A DNA stretch of 64,000 nucleotides from CAWEBF01 sp963807235 (GTDB taxonomy: Bacteria; Acidobacteriota; Vicinamibacteria; Vicinamibacterales; UBA2999). Location of the stretch: positions 62,001 to 126,000 of the forward strand of contig CAWEBF010000029.1 of the NCBI GenBank assembly GCA_963807235.1. Reading direction: 5' to 3'. Made by a program: the position numbers and the translations under genes. Positions 7,903-18,417 of this stretch are shown here, piece by piece (the stretch's first letter is position 1; each line of letters begins with the position of its first letter). Below the pieces are notes generated by a model. It saw only the letters and a program-made list of their open reading frames with translations. It was not told the origin of the DNA and searched no databases.

Positions 7903-9642
7903 TCAGGGCCGGAGGACGTAGGGCGGAGCCGACGTGTTCTGGCCTTTGGTGCAGCAATCCCCGACGAGGTTCGGTCGATAAGGACTGCTGAAGCTGTTGT
8001 TGCCCGGAGGCAGCGTCCCGACCTTCGCGGGGCCGTTGATGCGAGCGAGCACGCGCGCATGCGCCTGCTCGAGCCGGCGCAGCAGCTGTTCCATGTCCCA
8101 GCCCACCAGGGCGCCGCTCCAGTAAACGCCTTTCCCCGCGATCAGCACGTGGCGGACGTGGCGCGGGTTCATCATCGTCACCACCGTGCCGGGCGCGTTG
8201 TTCATCGGCCAGGTATTGACGTTCCGGGCGTCCAGCACCACGACATCGGCTTCCTTGCCTGGCGAGAGCGTTCCGACCTTGTCGAGCAGACGATTTGCCG
8301 CCGCACCGGCGATGGTGGCCATCTCGATCACCTGGCGGGATGTGACGAGGTGCGGCACCGCCAGGCCACCAGGGTTGCTCTCCGGAAACGCCAGGTCGTT
8401 GGCCAGCGCGCGCTGCAGGGAGAACGCGCTCCGCATCAGCGAGAACGGGTCCGTCGTCATGTTGGAATCGACGTCCGGGCTGAGGCTGGGCAGGATGCCG
8501 TGGTTGAGCGACTCCTGAAAGGGCGGCATCCCATGCCGCATCTGCATCTCGATGAGCGGCGCGATGGAGACGTGGGCGCCCCGGTCTCGCACGAGTTCCC
8601 ACGCCCTCGATCGGCTGTCCTTCGGGTAGGCGGACGCTTCGGGTCCGACCTGGGCCCGCGGCGTGTCCTGCCAGCGCGTGGCGTGGATGAACGTGACGTC
8701 GGACCAGTCGGTGCCGTTTCGCGCGTCGGCCGCGGCGCTCGACGACCGCCGCCGGCTGGCCCACGTTGTGGCCGGTGATGACGGCACCAAACGACCGGGC
8801 CGAGCTGCCAACCGGTGTATGCCGCGCCCGGGAACGCCGGGCCTGCACCCAGTTGGAGGCCGAGCGTCACCAGCTGATCGCGTGAGCTGAAGTACGTCTT
8901 CGCGATCCGGCCGATCCCCTTCGTGGCGTCGCCGATGGCGCCGGGGAACTCGTACGGGATGCCCTCGGCGCTCCGGTTGGTCCCGCCGGTGTAGGCATAG
9001 ACCATCCGCCGGCCGGAATCCATCAGCCCCTTGATCATCGCGTCGGTGTGCTCGGGCGTGTGGCTGGCCTGCGAGACATCGGTCCCGGTCGTGACTCCTT
9101 CGCTGATCTGGCTCAAAGCAGGCCACGAGCTGCGCGATGTACCCGTCCTCGGGGTCGCATGGCACACGGCCCAGGTCCCAGATGAAGCTGCCGGGTCTGG
9201 CCGGATCGGCGATCCGGCCGGCCGTCCAGACGCTCTGCACCGCCGACTGGTAGCTTTCCAGCGGCCACGCGCCCGCGAGCAGGCCGTCCGCGATGAGGCT
9301 TCGCTGCAGCGTTTCGTACTGGTGGTGGTGCGTGGTGATGAAGCCGGGCATGACGATGGTGCCCCTGCAATCGACCACGAGCGCGTCGCCGGCCTGGAGG
9401 TTCGGTCCAACGGCCGTAATCGTCTTGCCGTCAATCAGGACGTCGGCCTGCTCGAAGTCGCCCACCTTCGGGTCGAGGCTGAGGACGACGCCTCCGCGCA
9501 GCAGGACACGCCGCTTGCCATCGGGGACGACATCCGGCGCAGCCGACCCCACCACAGCCGGCCGTCTAGGCGCGCACGAAGCGCCCGCCAGCCCCGCCGC
9601 CGCGGCGGAGAGAAAAGTTCGCCGCGACGCATGCGTTGACAT
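7903..9642 (-). CDS. Tat-exported amidohydrolase, three internal frameshifts
   Basis: Twin-arginine-like start (SRRTFLSAAAAG) with a possible lipobox (AGASC), then amidohydrolase features: LLRGGVVLSLDPKVGDF, H-rich metal motif GFITTHHHQYE, and C-terminal GKEADVVVLDARN. The frame is open from end to end, but residues of about 175-310 are nonsense in it: correct protein (SEGVTTGTDVSQASHTPEH..., then FGAVITGHNVGQ) is found in the other two frames. Three +1 insertions near 9115-9117, 8795 and 8728 explain this and cancel out. The intact paralogue at 52897-54369 shows what the middle should look like. Probably hydrolyses a C-N bond in a cyclic or amide substrate. Confidence 0.8.
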   Translation of the reverse strand: MSTHASRRTFLSAAAAGLAGASCAPRRPAVVGSAAPDVVPDGKRRVLLRGGVVLSLDPKVGDFEQADVLIDGKTITAVGPNLQAGDALVVDCRGTIVMPGFITTHHHQYETLQRSLIADGLLAGAWPLESYQSAVQSVWTAGRIADPARPGSFIWDLGRVPCDPEDGYIAQLVACFEPDQRRSHDRDRCLAGQPHARAHRRDDQGADGFRPADGLCLHRRDQPERRGHPVRVPRRHRRRHEGDRPDREDVLQLTRSAGDARPPTGCRPGVPGRGIHRLAARPGRLVPSSPATTWASRRRSSSAAADARNGTDWSDVTFIHATRWQDTPRAQVGPEASAYPKDSRSRAWELVRDRGAHVSIAPLIEMQMRHGMPPFQESLNHGILPSLSPDVDSNMTTDPFSLMRSAFSLQRALANDLAFPESNPGGLAVPHLVTSRQVIEMATIAGAAANRLLDKVGTLSPGKEADVVVLDARNVNTWPMNNAPGTVVTMMNPRHVRHVLIAGKGVYWSGALVGWDMEQLLRRLEQAHARVLARINGPAKVGTLPPGNNSFSSPYRPNLVGDCCTKGQNTSAPPYVLRP

Positions 9643-9736
9643 CGGTGCGTATCGGACGCCCAATCGGCGGCGTTGTCAAGGCGACCGCGTTATCTCAGCC
9701 GTTCGTTGTGGCCCGAATGCTGCTTGAGAGGGCGGT

Positions 9737-10897
9737 ATGGCCCGCCGTCTCGTCCTTCCAAAGGCCTGGCAGCGCCTCCGGCGCGAGCAGGCGCGCACGG
9801 CGCGGGTTTCTCGCGCCATTGCGGCCAAGCCTCTGGCGGCGTCCGATCCCGACGCCTCCGCGGCCGCCGCGGGGCTCCGTTACGTCAACGATGGCCGTCT
9901 GCCGGGCATTCGCCGGCTGGGGCGCCGCCGCGTGCGCTATGTGGACGCCGACGGGCGCACCGTGTCGGACCGCCGGTTGCTTGCCCGGATCAAGTCGCTC
10001 GCGATCCCTCCCGCCTGGACCGACGTCTGGATCTGCCCGAACGAGCGCGGCCACGTGCAGGCGACGGGACGCGACGCGCGCGGCCGCAAGCAGTACCGCT
10101 ATCACCCGCGCTGGCGCGAAGTACGCGACGAGGTCAAGTATGGCCGGCTGCTGGAATTCGCCGCCGCGCTGCCACGGCTGCGTGAACGCATCGCCGTCGA
10201 TTTGCGCCGGACGAAGCTGTCGCGCGAGAAAGTGATCGCAACCGTCGTGGCGCTGCTCGAGAAGACGTTGATCCGAGTCGGCAACGAGGAGTACGCCCGC
10301 GCCAACCGATCGTACGGGCTCACCACCATGCGGAACGGGCACGCCAAGGTGAAGGGCGCGAGCCTGCGATTCGAATTTCGCGGCAAGAGCGGCATCGTGC
10401 ACACGATTGGCGTGCAGGATGCCAGGCTGGCGCGCATCGTCAAGGCGTGTCGTGAACTGCCAGGATACGAGCTGTTCCAATATGTGGACGACGAGGGTGG
10501 GCGGAGCGGCATCGGTTCAGCCGACGTCAACGAGTACGTGCGCGACGCCTGCGGCGAGGCGTTTACCGCCAAGGATTTCCGGACCTGGGCCGGCACGGTC
10601 CTGGTGGCCCGCGCCCTCGCCGACGCACCACAGCCGTCCTCGGCGGCCGCGGGCCGACGGGCCGTTGTCCGGGCGATCGAGTCCGGGGCGCAGCGCCTCG
10701 GCAATACGGTGACCGTGTGCCGCAAGTCGTACGTGCATCCGGCGGTGCTCGAGGCCTTTCTCGAAGGCGACGTCATCGGTCCCGCGAACGGGCGTGCCGC
10801 GAGTCCGCGTCGTCTCTCCACTGATGAAGCCGCGGTTGCCAAGCTGATTGCACGTCGGACGCGCGCGATCCGCCGCCCGGTCAGAAAAGTCGCCTGA
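9737..10897 (+). CDS. DNA topoisomerase IB (poxvirus type)
   Basis: 386 residues. The N-terminal domain has the IPPAWTDVWICPNERGHVQATGRDARGRKQYRYHPRWRE block; the catalytic domain has LIRVGNEEYARANRSYGLTTMRNGH, KDFRTWAGT and the C-terminal nucleophile context TVCRKSYVHPAVLEAF, where the Tyr forms the 3-prime phosphotyrosyl bond. All match bacterial type IB topoisomerases, which relax supercoils without ATP. The C-terminal 40 residues are basic. GAGAGGG precedes the ATG. It is divergent from the amidohydrolase over 94 bases. Confidence 0.92.
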   Translation: MARRLVLPKAWQRLRREQARTARVSRAIAAKPLAASDPDASAAAAGLRYVNDGRLPGIRRLGRRRVRYVDADGRTVSDRRLLARIKSLAIPPAWTDVWICPNERGHVQATGRDARGRKQYRYHPRWREVRDEVKYGRLLEFAAALPRLRERIAVDLRRTKLSREKVIATVVALLEKTLIRVGNEEYARANRSYGLTTMRNGHAKVKGASLRFEFRGKSGIVHTIGVQDARLARIVKACRELPGYELFQYVDDEGGRSGIGSADVNEYVRDACGEAFTAKDFRTWAGTVLVARALADAPQPSSAAAGRRAVVRAIESGAQRLGNTVTVCRKSYVHPAVLEAFLEGDVIGPANGRAASPRRLSTDEAAVAKLIARRTRAIRRPVRKVA

Positions 10898-10924
10898 CGG
10901 CGCGACCGCCGTAGGCCGAGGTCG

Positions 10925-11782
10925 ATGGCCGTGGCCGTCGTGTGCGCTATGCTGAAGCCACGAATCTTGTCTAAACGCTTCAGTCTCGTCGACGTTGGTG
11001 CGGCCTGCCTTGTTGTCGCAATCCTTGCAGGCGTAGCCGGACGTTGGTTCGGCTCGTCATCCCCGGACGTGCGTGAGCCTCCTGATGACATCGCACAAAT
11101 CGGCTCTGCCGCGCATCTGGGCGCAAAAGGAGCCTTTGCCTGGGCTGAATTGCAACGGCGCTATGGGACGCGAAACTCGCGCAATGCCGAGGAATGGGTG
11201 ATCCGCGACTACTTTCAGGACAAGCGTGGTGGCGTGTTCCTCGACGTCGGTGCGGCGGACGCCCGTGAATGGAACAACACCTATTATCTGGAAACCGCGT
11301 TGGGTTGGAGCGGGATCGCTATCGACGCGCAACCGGAGTTCGCACCCCAGTACGCACAACTACGGCCTCGCACCCGGTTCTTCTCGTTGTTCGTGTCCGA
11401 CGCATCCGATGCGATCGAGACATTCTATGTCCCGACGAACGGGCGGCTGGGTGCGACCAGCGACAGGGAGTTCGCCAAGCCCGATGAAGGTCCGGTCGAT
11501 GTTCGACGCGTTCCCACGATCACGTTGAACGATCTGCTGGCGCGCGAGGGCGTCGCGCGCGTGGACTTCCTGTCGATGGACATCGAACTCGGCGAGCCCC
11601 GTGCGCTGGCCGGCTTCGACATCGAGCGGTATCGGCCGGCCCTGGTCTGCATCGAGGTTCACCCTCAGGTGCGACAGGAACTCATCGACTATTTCCACCG
11701 TCACCACTACGTCCTTGCCGGCAAGTATCTGGGAGTCGATGCCCAGAACCTGTACTTCATGCCCGACTCAGCGAACCACTAG
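10925..11782 (+). CDS. FkbM family methyltransferase with N-terminal membrane anchor
   Basis: 285 residues. A hydrophobic helix at about 24-42 (VGAACLVVAILAGVAGRWFG) precedes an SAM-dependent methyltransferase domain: motif I GVFLDVGAADAREWNNTYYLE, an acidic IAIDAQPEF second motif, and the FkbM hallmark FLSMDIELGEPRALAGFD followed by CIEVHPQ. FkbM enzymes O-methylate sugars or polyketide-type hydroxyls. The membrane anchor suggests action at the cytoplasmic face on lipid-linked or surface glycans. ATG 10949 is an alternative start. It ends 12 bases from the converging permease gene. Confidence 0.85.
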   Translation: MAVAVVCAMLKPRILSKRFSLVDVGAACLVVAILAGVAGRWFGSSSPDVREPPDDIAQIGSAAHLGAKGAFAWAELQRRYGTRNSRNAEEWVIRDYFQDKRGGVFLDVGAADAREWNNTYYLETALGWSGIAIDAQPEFAPQYAQLRPRTRFFSLFVSDASDAIETFYVPTNGRLGATSDREFAKPDEGPVDVRRVPTITLNDLLAREGVARVDFLSMDIELGEPRALAGFDIERYRPALVCIEVHPQVRQELIDYFHRHHYVLAGKYLGVDAQNLYFMPDSANH

Positions 11783-11794
11783 AGCACGACACAC

Positions 11795-14237
11795 TCACCG
11801 CGTCCGCGGCGTCAGTCGTCGTGCAGTACCGGCGAGCGGGTCCACCCGCGTCGCACGTAGTGCGGGCGCGAGGGTCGCAAGGCACGCGACGGCAATCATC
11901 GTGACTCCCACCCCGCTGAGGATAGCCAGGTCGGTCGTTCGCGTTTCGTAGAGCAGACCTTCGAGCGAGGCACTGGCGAGCCATGCGACCACCGCCCCGA
12001 CCACGGCACCCACCACCGCCAGGCTCACACCTTCCCGCACGACCGAACCAAGCAGGGTCCTCGGGGGAGCACCCAGCGCCAGCTTCAGGGCCATCTCCCG
12101 GCGGCGCTGCTCGACGCCGTAGGCCATCACGCCGTAAAGACCCACGGCCGCGATGACGAGGGAGAGCAGCCCGAAGATGCCGAACACGCCTGCCTGCACG
12201 CGCGGTCTCGCGGAGGCGTTGGAGACGAGGGTGCCGAGGGAAACCGTTTGCGAAATGCCCTGTTCAGGGTCGACGCGTGCGATGGCCGAGCGTACGGCGT
12301 TGGCGATCGACGCCTGCGGGCCCTGCGATCGCACCACGATCGACGCAAACAGCGAAGGCTCCTGACCGTGAGCGATGTACACAGCCGGTCCAGGCGACTG
12401 GTCCAGCGTGCTAGTGCGGACGTCCCCAGCCACGCCGATGATTTCGAGCTGTTCGGTGGCCGGGCTGTATCCCGCCCAGATGTACTTCCCGATCGGGTTC
12501 TCGTCCGGAAACAACCGCCTCACGGCCGCCTGGTTCACGATGGCGACCGACGGTCCGCCGAGCCGGTCTGCGCGGCTGAAATCCCGTCCTGTCAGTGGAA
12601 TCCCCATGGTCTCGAAATACCCGTCCGTGACAACGGAGATGGCCGCGCTGGGCAGCTGATCGTCCGGTGGTCGCGGCCGATCGCTTCTGGCGACCGGGCC
12701 ACCGGATCCAATGCCGCTCAGCGGCAGGAAGTGAATCGAACCGGCGCTGTTGACGCCCGGGAGCGCCCTGATTTGTTCGAGCACGCGATCGAGAAACGTG
12801 ACCGGACACGAGCGATCGCAGTCGGGGCCCGCATACCGCGCCGGCACCATCAGCAGGCTCAACGCCACGACCCGATCGGGCTGGAACCCCGGATTCGACG
12901 CTCGACAGCGCCGCCAGGCTTCTGCCCATCAACGCGGCCGCGAACACGAGCACGAGCGCGATCGCCACTTCAACCGTCACGATCGCACGGCGGAGGCGCG
13001 TATGTGAGAGGAACGCGGATTGCGCGCCGGCACGCAGCGAAGCAGCCAGCCGGCCCCGGACGACTCGGACGACCGGAAGAAGGCTGAAGACAAGCCCCGT
13101 GAGTCCGCAGACCAGCAGCGTGAGAGCGCCGACCGACAGGTCGACTTCAAGCTCGGTCGCGCGAGGAAGCGGGAAAGTGGAAGGAAACAGCGATGGAATG
13201 GCCGGCATCGCGACCAGGGCCAGCCCGAGGCCGACCGTGCCGGCGGCGAGCGTCACCAGCACGCTTTCGATCGCGAGCAGCTGGACCAGCCGCCAGTGGC
13301 CGGCTCCCAGGCTCATGCGCAACGCGAGTTCGGGCGTGCGCTTCGCCGCACGGATGAGCACCAGGTTGGCGACGTTGGCGCAGGCGAGCAGCAGCAGACA
13401 CGTCACGGATCCAAGAATCACCCAGAGGATTCGACGTACCGGCCCGACAGTCTCGTCGAGCAGCGGGAACACCGAGGCGCTCCAGCCTGGCGGCAGGTTG
13501 GGTGTTCGCTCCTGGATGAGCCGCGCCACCACGCCGCGCATGTCGGAGCGCGCGGCTTCGAGCGTCAGACCTCGTTTCATTCGCGCCACGGTGATGAGAC
13601 TGCGGCCGCCGGGCGGTGCCGCCGGATCGATTACGAGCGGCGCGTACAGTTGCCCCATGCGAGCCGCGGGAAACGCGAAGCCCGCCGGCATCACGCCGAC
13701 GATCTCGCGCGGACCACCGTTGACGTCTATCGACTTGCCGATGACGTCGCGCGCGCCGCCGTAGTGCTGCTGCCAGAATCCGTACGAGAGAACGACGACG
13801 CGTGGCGGCCTGATGCGCTCGTCCTCTGGGCGGATCGCCCGTCCCAACAGCGGACGGACCCCCAGTGCGTCGAAGAAGCCGGCGGTCACGGCCAGCCCGT
13901 CCACCTGGTGCGCCGGTCCAAGGCCCGACACGTTCATCGGCACCTGCATCATGGCGCCGATGCTTTCCAGCGACTGGGCGCGCTCACGCCATCGGATGTA
14001 GTTGTAAGCGCTCGTCACGTTGCGCTCGTGGCCCTGGGACGAGCGCTCCCACACCATCACCAGCCGGTCGGGCTCCGGGAATGGCAGCGGGTCCAGCAGC
14101 ACGGTCTTCGTCACCGCGAGCGCGGTGACTGTCGCCGCGATGCCGAGTGCGAGCGTGGAGAGCGAAACAAAGGAGAACGAGCGATCGCGGGACAGGGACC
14201 GCGCCGCGAACCGGACGTCTTGTAGCAGCCGCTCCAT
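11795..14237 (-). CDS. ADOP-type ABC transporter permease, frameshifted
   Basis: Second duplicated-ORF permease of the window: N-terminal RFAARSLSRDRSFSFVSLSTLALGIAATV, periplasmic MacB-like core, FtsX block LLLLACANVANLVLIRAAKRTPELALRMSLGAG, second core and second FtsX block ending RVDPLAGTARRL. Summed length is about 813 residues. The frame changes at the CCCC run 12887-12890: with three C the protein reads SVESGFQPDRVVALSLL without a break, so this is a +1 homopolymer insertion. Read literally the gene is split at about 12868-12900. No ABC ATPase gene is adjacent. It is divergent from the AI-2E-type transporter gene. Confidence 0.85.
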
Positions 14238-14356
14238 GATCCTGACTACCGGCCAGCCGCCGAGAAGTTACATCGCGGAGAACCCGCTGCCGTTTGTCGC
14301 CAACAAGGGGCGGCCTTTGTCGCCGCGCTAGCTGCCGTACCGAATAGGATTAGGCC

Positions 14357-15535
14357 GTGGGGCAGCGGCCAATTCTGGACAGCCGGCACGAATTTCGATG
14401 GCAAGAGCCGGCGACTGCCGGTGAGCGCCGGACGGCCGGTGTCTACATCGGGTCGATCGCCCTGATCATCACCCTGGTGGTGCTGGCCGTGGTCTTCGAC
14501 CAGTTTGCCGCCACCGGCGTGCTGTTGGTGGCATTCCTGTCGGTCATCCTGGTCTACCTGCTCGCACCAGTCACGGAGTGGCTGCGGCACCACGCGGCGC
14601 CATGGCGACGGGGACGGCCACTGGCTCGCGGCCTGACGACGCTGGCCATCTACGGCATCATCGCCGCACTGATGCTCCCGGTGTGGACGTTCAACGGCAG
14701 CCGGATCAGTGCGGCGCTGGAGCGGGCGCGAGTAGTCGTCCCGGAACACACCGCCCGCTTCGTCGACCAGCTGCGCGCCACCGAAGGCTGGCACAAAACC
14801 CTGAACTTGCCCTCCGTGGTCGAAATATCGGTCGGCGCCGTCACTCGTCATCTGACGCGAGGCATCGAGAAGGAGGCACGCGCGCTCGGAGCCGAGCTTG
14901 CCGAGATCAGCGCTCTCGTGCCGTGGCTCTCGACGGTGCCGGTGGTCGCGTTCGTGATGTTGACGCGGTGGCATCGCATTCGACGCTCGACGACGCGAGT
15001 GCTGCCGACGCCTCACCTGCGCTGGCGCGGCGATCAGTTCCTGCGCAACCTCGACAGCCTGCTCGCCGCCTACACCAGGGCGCAGGCGCTGTCGGCCTTG
15101 ATCGTGGGCGCTGCCTGCTGGCTTGGTTTCGCCGCCCTCGGGCTGCCGTATCCCGGCACGCTGGGCCTGGTGGCCGGACTGCTGGAGGTCTTACCCCTGG
15201 CCGGTCCGATTATCGCCGCTGTGGTGGCCGCCGCGGCCGCCCCGGACCGTGTCGTCGCGGTGCTGCTGTTCCTGGCGGTGGTGCGGGCGGTGCAGGACTA
15301 CGTGATCTACCCGCGCCTCATCAAGCGCACGCTGCACCTGCACCCGCTCGCGGTCGTGATGGCGATCTGGGCCGGCGCGGCGATGGGCGGCGTCGTCGGT
15401 GTGTGTCTGGCCATCCCGCTCGTGGCCATCGTCAAGGCCGCGCACCGGCACTGGCGGGAGTACCAGGAGATCGAGGTCCTGATTGCCGAGGGCCACGACC
15501 GTGCCGCCTCAGTGGTCATCGCCGACGCGCCTTGA
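14357..15535 (+). CDS. AI-2E family transporter (PerM-like)
   Basis: 392 residues starting at GTG 14357. The order is typical: two N-terminal membrane helices (IGSIALIITLVVLAVVFDQF, ATGVLLVAFLSVILVYLLAP), a third after a basic loop, a long soluble region with amphipathic helices, then a C-terminal block of four to five helices containing YPGTLGLVAGLLEVLPLAGPIIAAV and the conserved VQDYVIYPRLIKRTLHLHPLAV. Relatives export autoinducer-2 or act as Na/H antiporters; substrate cannot be assigned. The C-terminus after the last helix is short and charged. Confidence 0.87.
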   Translation: MGQRPILDSRHEFRWQEPATAGERRTAGVYIGSIALIITLVVLAVVFDQFAATGVLLVAFLSVILVYLLAPVTEWLRHHAAPWRRGRPLARGLTTLAIYGIIAALMLPVWTFNGSRISAALERARVVVPEHTARFVDQLRATEGWHKTLNLPSVVEISVGAVTRHLTRGIEKEARALGAELAEISALVPWLSTVPVVAFVMLTRWHRIRRSTTRVLPTPHLRWRGDQFLRNLDSLLAAYTRAQALSALIVGAACWLGFAALGLPYPGTLGLVAGLLEVLPLAGPIIAAVVAAAAAPDRVVAVLLFLAVVRAVQDYVIYPRLIKRTLHLHPLAVVMAIWAGAAMGGVVGVCLAIPLVAIVKAAHRHWREYQEIEVLIAEGHDRAASVVIADAP

Positions 15536-15610
15536 GGGCCGGCCGCCCCGGTAATATGCTTCTCTTGTCGCCACAATGAGCCTGCGAGCACCAGTCCCAA
15601 CTGCGAGCGC

Positions 15611-18316
15611 ATGACAACGCTCGAGGGCCGGCGCATTGGTCCGTATCAGGTCGCGTCCCGAATCGGCGCGGGCGGCATGGGCGAGGTCTACAAAGCCCGC
15701 GATACAACGCTGAATCGCCTGGTCGCAATCAAAGTCCTGCTGCCAGCCGTTGCCAACGATCCCGAGCGCCTGGCGCGTTTCCAGAGGGAGGCGCAGGTGC
15801 TTGCCTCTCTCAACCATCGGCACATCGCCCAGATTCACGGGTTCGAAGAAGCCGATGGCGTCCGAGCCCTGGTGATGGAGCTGGTCGAGGGCTCGACGCT
15901 CGCCGATCGGATCGCGCGGGGGCCGATTCCGATCGACGAGACCCTCCTCATCGCCAGGCAGATCGCCGAGGCGCTCGAAGCGGCGCACGAGCAGGGGATT
16001 GTGCATCGGGATCTGAAGCCTGCCAACATCAAAGTCCGCGAGGACGGCACGGTGAAGGTACTGGACTTCGGCCTCGCCAAAGCGCTCGACGCGGATGCGG
16101 CGAGCGCGGCGGCGGGCAGCGTGTCGCAGTCGCCCACCATCACCGCACAGGCGTTGACCGAAGCCGGCATGATTCTCGGGACCGCGGCCTACATGAGCCC
16201 CGAGCAGGCGCGTGGAAAGGCAGTCGACACCCGCACCGATATCTGGGCCTTCGGCTGTGTGCTCTACGAGATGCTGACGGGCCGCCGGGCGTTCGATGGA
16301 GACGGAGTATCGGCCACGCTGGCGCGCGTGCTCGAACGTGAGCCGGACTGGGCCAGGTTGCCGGCGACGCTCTCGCCCGCACTGCGCACGTACCTCGCGC
16401 GCTGCCTGCAGAAGGATCCCAGGCAGCGGGTGCAGGCCATCGGCGATGTCCGGCTGGCGCTCGAGGGCGCTTTCGAGGCACCGGTGTCGCCGGCGGCGGC
16501 GCCAAGGGTCGTGACAGGGTGGAGGCGCGCCGCACTTATCGGTGTCGCCGCCACGATTGTGGGCGGCGCCATTGCGGGCTCGCTGACATGGGTCGCGATG
16601 CGCCAGCAGCCGCCACGCATCTCGCGTTTGCAGGTCGCGTCCTCGGGTGACTCAGAGCCAAGTGTTAGGTACAACGACCGCGACCTGGCCATCACGCCCG
16701 ACGGTTCACGGCTCGTTTACATCGGCAACAGCGGCACGCAGATCTTCGTCCGCGCGCTCGACTCCCTCGAGCCTGTCGCGGTGTTCACCGGCGTACCCGT
16801 CGGACTATTCACGTCCCCTGACGGCCAGTGGATCGGATTCACGGACGGCCGCGGCGCGTTGAAGAAAGTGGCAGTGACCGGCGGGCCTGCGGTCACGCTG
16901 GCGACGCTCGACGCCACCTTTCCCAGCGGCGCGACCTGGGGACCGGACGACACCATCATCGCCGCAACCGAGAACGTGGCGACTGGCCTGCAGCGGGTCT
17001 CGGCGTCGGGTGGAGCAGTGGACGTGCTCACGCGCCCCGATCGCGCGCAAGGCGAAGCCGATCACCTCTGGCCCGAGATGTTGCCCGGCGGACGCGCCGT
17101 GCTCTTCACGATCACGGCGCTGACGGGCGGACTCGAGGCCGCACAAGTGGCCGTCCTGGATCTCCAGAGCGGGACGCGCCGCGTGCTGTTTCGCGGTGGC
17201 AGTCACGCCCACTACGTCCCGAGCGGTCATCTCGTCTACGGCCAGGCCGGCACGCTGCGGGCGGTGCCGTTCGACCTGGCCCGTCTGGAGTTGCGCGGCA
17301 CACCGGTGACGGTGGTCCCCGATGTGGTCACGTCGAGTCAAGGCGGCGTGAATGCCGTCCTCGCGGATGACGGCACGCTGGCCTATCTGTCGGTGGGCGG
17401 CGTGGCGGGAACGGCACGCACGCTGGTGTGGGTGGACCGGCAGGGGCGTGAGACGCCGATAGGGGCGCCGCCGCGCCCGTATTTCCTTCCTGCGCTGTCA
17501 CCCGATGGCACGCGTGTGGCGGTGTTCGCCAACAATCAGGAGGGCGACGTCTGGCTCTGGGATCTGGGCCGCACGACGCTGACTCGGCTCACGGCGGTCC
17601 CCGGCAGAGATGTCGTTCAGGTGTGGACGCCCGACAGCCGGCGCCTCATCTTCAGTTCGGAACGAGCGGGGGGGCGGAGTCTGTTCTGGCAGGCCGCGGA
17701 CGGCACCGGCGCGGCCGAGCGACTGCTCGAGAGTCCCAACACCCAGTACCCATTGGCTGTGTCCCCCGATGGCAGCCAGCTGATCTTCTCCGACGAGTCC
17801 GCCGAAACGGGCATTGACCTGTTGGTGATGGAACTCGACGAAACCCGCCGTGTGACGCCGCTTGTGCGGTCCCGGTTCACCGACCGGAACGGCATCATTT
17901 CGCCCGACGGCCGCTGGCTCGCCTACGAAGCGAACGATTCGGGCCGGTTCGAGGTCTACGTGCGGCCGTATCCCGCCGTGAACAGTGGTCTTTCGCTCGT
18001 GTCCACCACCGGCGGCACGAAGCCGATCTGGGCACGCAGCGGGCAGGAGCTGATCTATGTCTCTCCGACGGGTGCGCTCATGCGGGTCGGGGTGACGCGC
18101 GGCCCGTCGTGGTCGGCCACGACGCCGTCGGTCGTGGTGAAGGAGGGGTACTTCACGAATCCGGTCTGGTGGGGCCGGTCGTACGATGTGTCAGCCGATG
18201 GCCAGAGGTTCCTGATGATCAAGGAAGGCGGCCCCGGCGGGACTGCCCCGCCCACGAGCCTCGTCGTCGTGCAGCATTGGGTCGAGGAGTTGAAGCGCCT
18301 CCTGCCGGCGAACTGA
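15611..18316 (+). CDS. Ser/Thr protein kinase with C-terminal PD40/TolB-like propeller
   Basis: 901 residues. Kinase domain at about 12-270: glycine loop GAGGMGEVY (19-27), VAIK with Lys41, Glu60, HRDLKPAN with Asp134 and Asn139, DFG at 152-154, and SPEQARG in place of APE; all catalytic residues are present, so it should be active. A single membrane helix follows at about 304-328. The outer part (about 345-900) is a beta-propeller of repeated blades of the type S-P-D-G-x-x-I/L-x-F/Y (for example SPDGQWIGF, SPDGTRVAVF, SPDGRWLAYE). This architecture is abundant in Acidobacteria and senses unknown periplasmic ligands. Confidence 0.93.
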   Translation: MTTLEGRRIGPYQVASRIGAGGMGEVYKARDTTLNRLVAIKVLLPAVANDPERLARFQREAQVLASLNHRHIAQIHGFEEADGVRALVMELVEGSTLADRIARGPIPIDETLLIARQIAEALEAAHEQGIVHRDLKPANIKVREDGTVKVLDFGLAKALDADAASAAAGSVSQSPTITAQALTEAGMILGTAAYMSPEQARGKAVDTRTDIWAFGCVLYEMLTGRRAFDGDGVSATLARVLEREPDWARLPATLSPALRTYLARCLQKDPRQRVQAIGDVRLALEGAFEAPVSPAAAPRVVTGWRRAALIGVAATIVGGAIAGSLTWVAMRQQPPRISRLQVASSGDSEPSVRYNDRDLAITPDGSRLVYIGNSGTQIFVRALDSLEPVAVFTGVPVGLFTSPDGQWIGFTDGRGALKKVAVTGGPAVTLATLDATFPSGATWGPDDTIIAATENVATGLQRVSASGGAVDVLTRPDRAQGEADHLWPEMLPGGRAVLFTITALTGGLEAAQVAVLDLQSGTRRVLFRGGSHAHYVPSGHLVYGQAGTLRAVPFDLARLELRGTPVTVVPDVVTSSQGGVNAVLADDGTLAYLSVGGVAGTARTLVWVDRQGRETPIGAPPRPYFLPALSPDGTRVAVFANNQEGDVWLWDLGRTTLTRLTAVPGRDVVQVWTPDSRRLIFSSERAGGRSLFWQAADGTGAAERLLESPNTQYPLAVSPDGSQLIFSDESAETGIDLLVMELDETRRVTPLVRSRFTDRNGIISPDGRWLAYEANDSGRFEVYVRPYPAVNSGLSLVSTTGGTKPIWARSGQELIYVSPTGALMRVGVTRGPSWSATTPSVVVKEGYFTNPVWWGRSYDVSADGQRFLMIKEGGPGGTAPPTSLVVVQHWVEELKRLLPAN

Positions 18317-18417
18317 GGAAGAGAGGGGTTCACCCGCCTAGATCTCACCGCGATCTCACAACTCGCTGACCTCCGGCTCAAGACTTCCCCGGTTCCCAGC
18401 ACCGATCCTCTAAGACG

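Noticed and set aside
18341..18359. Direct repeat GATCTCAC in the gap before the radical SAM gene
   Set aside because: Two 8-base copies 11 bases apart are within chance expectation and show no other structure.
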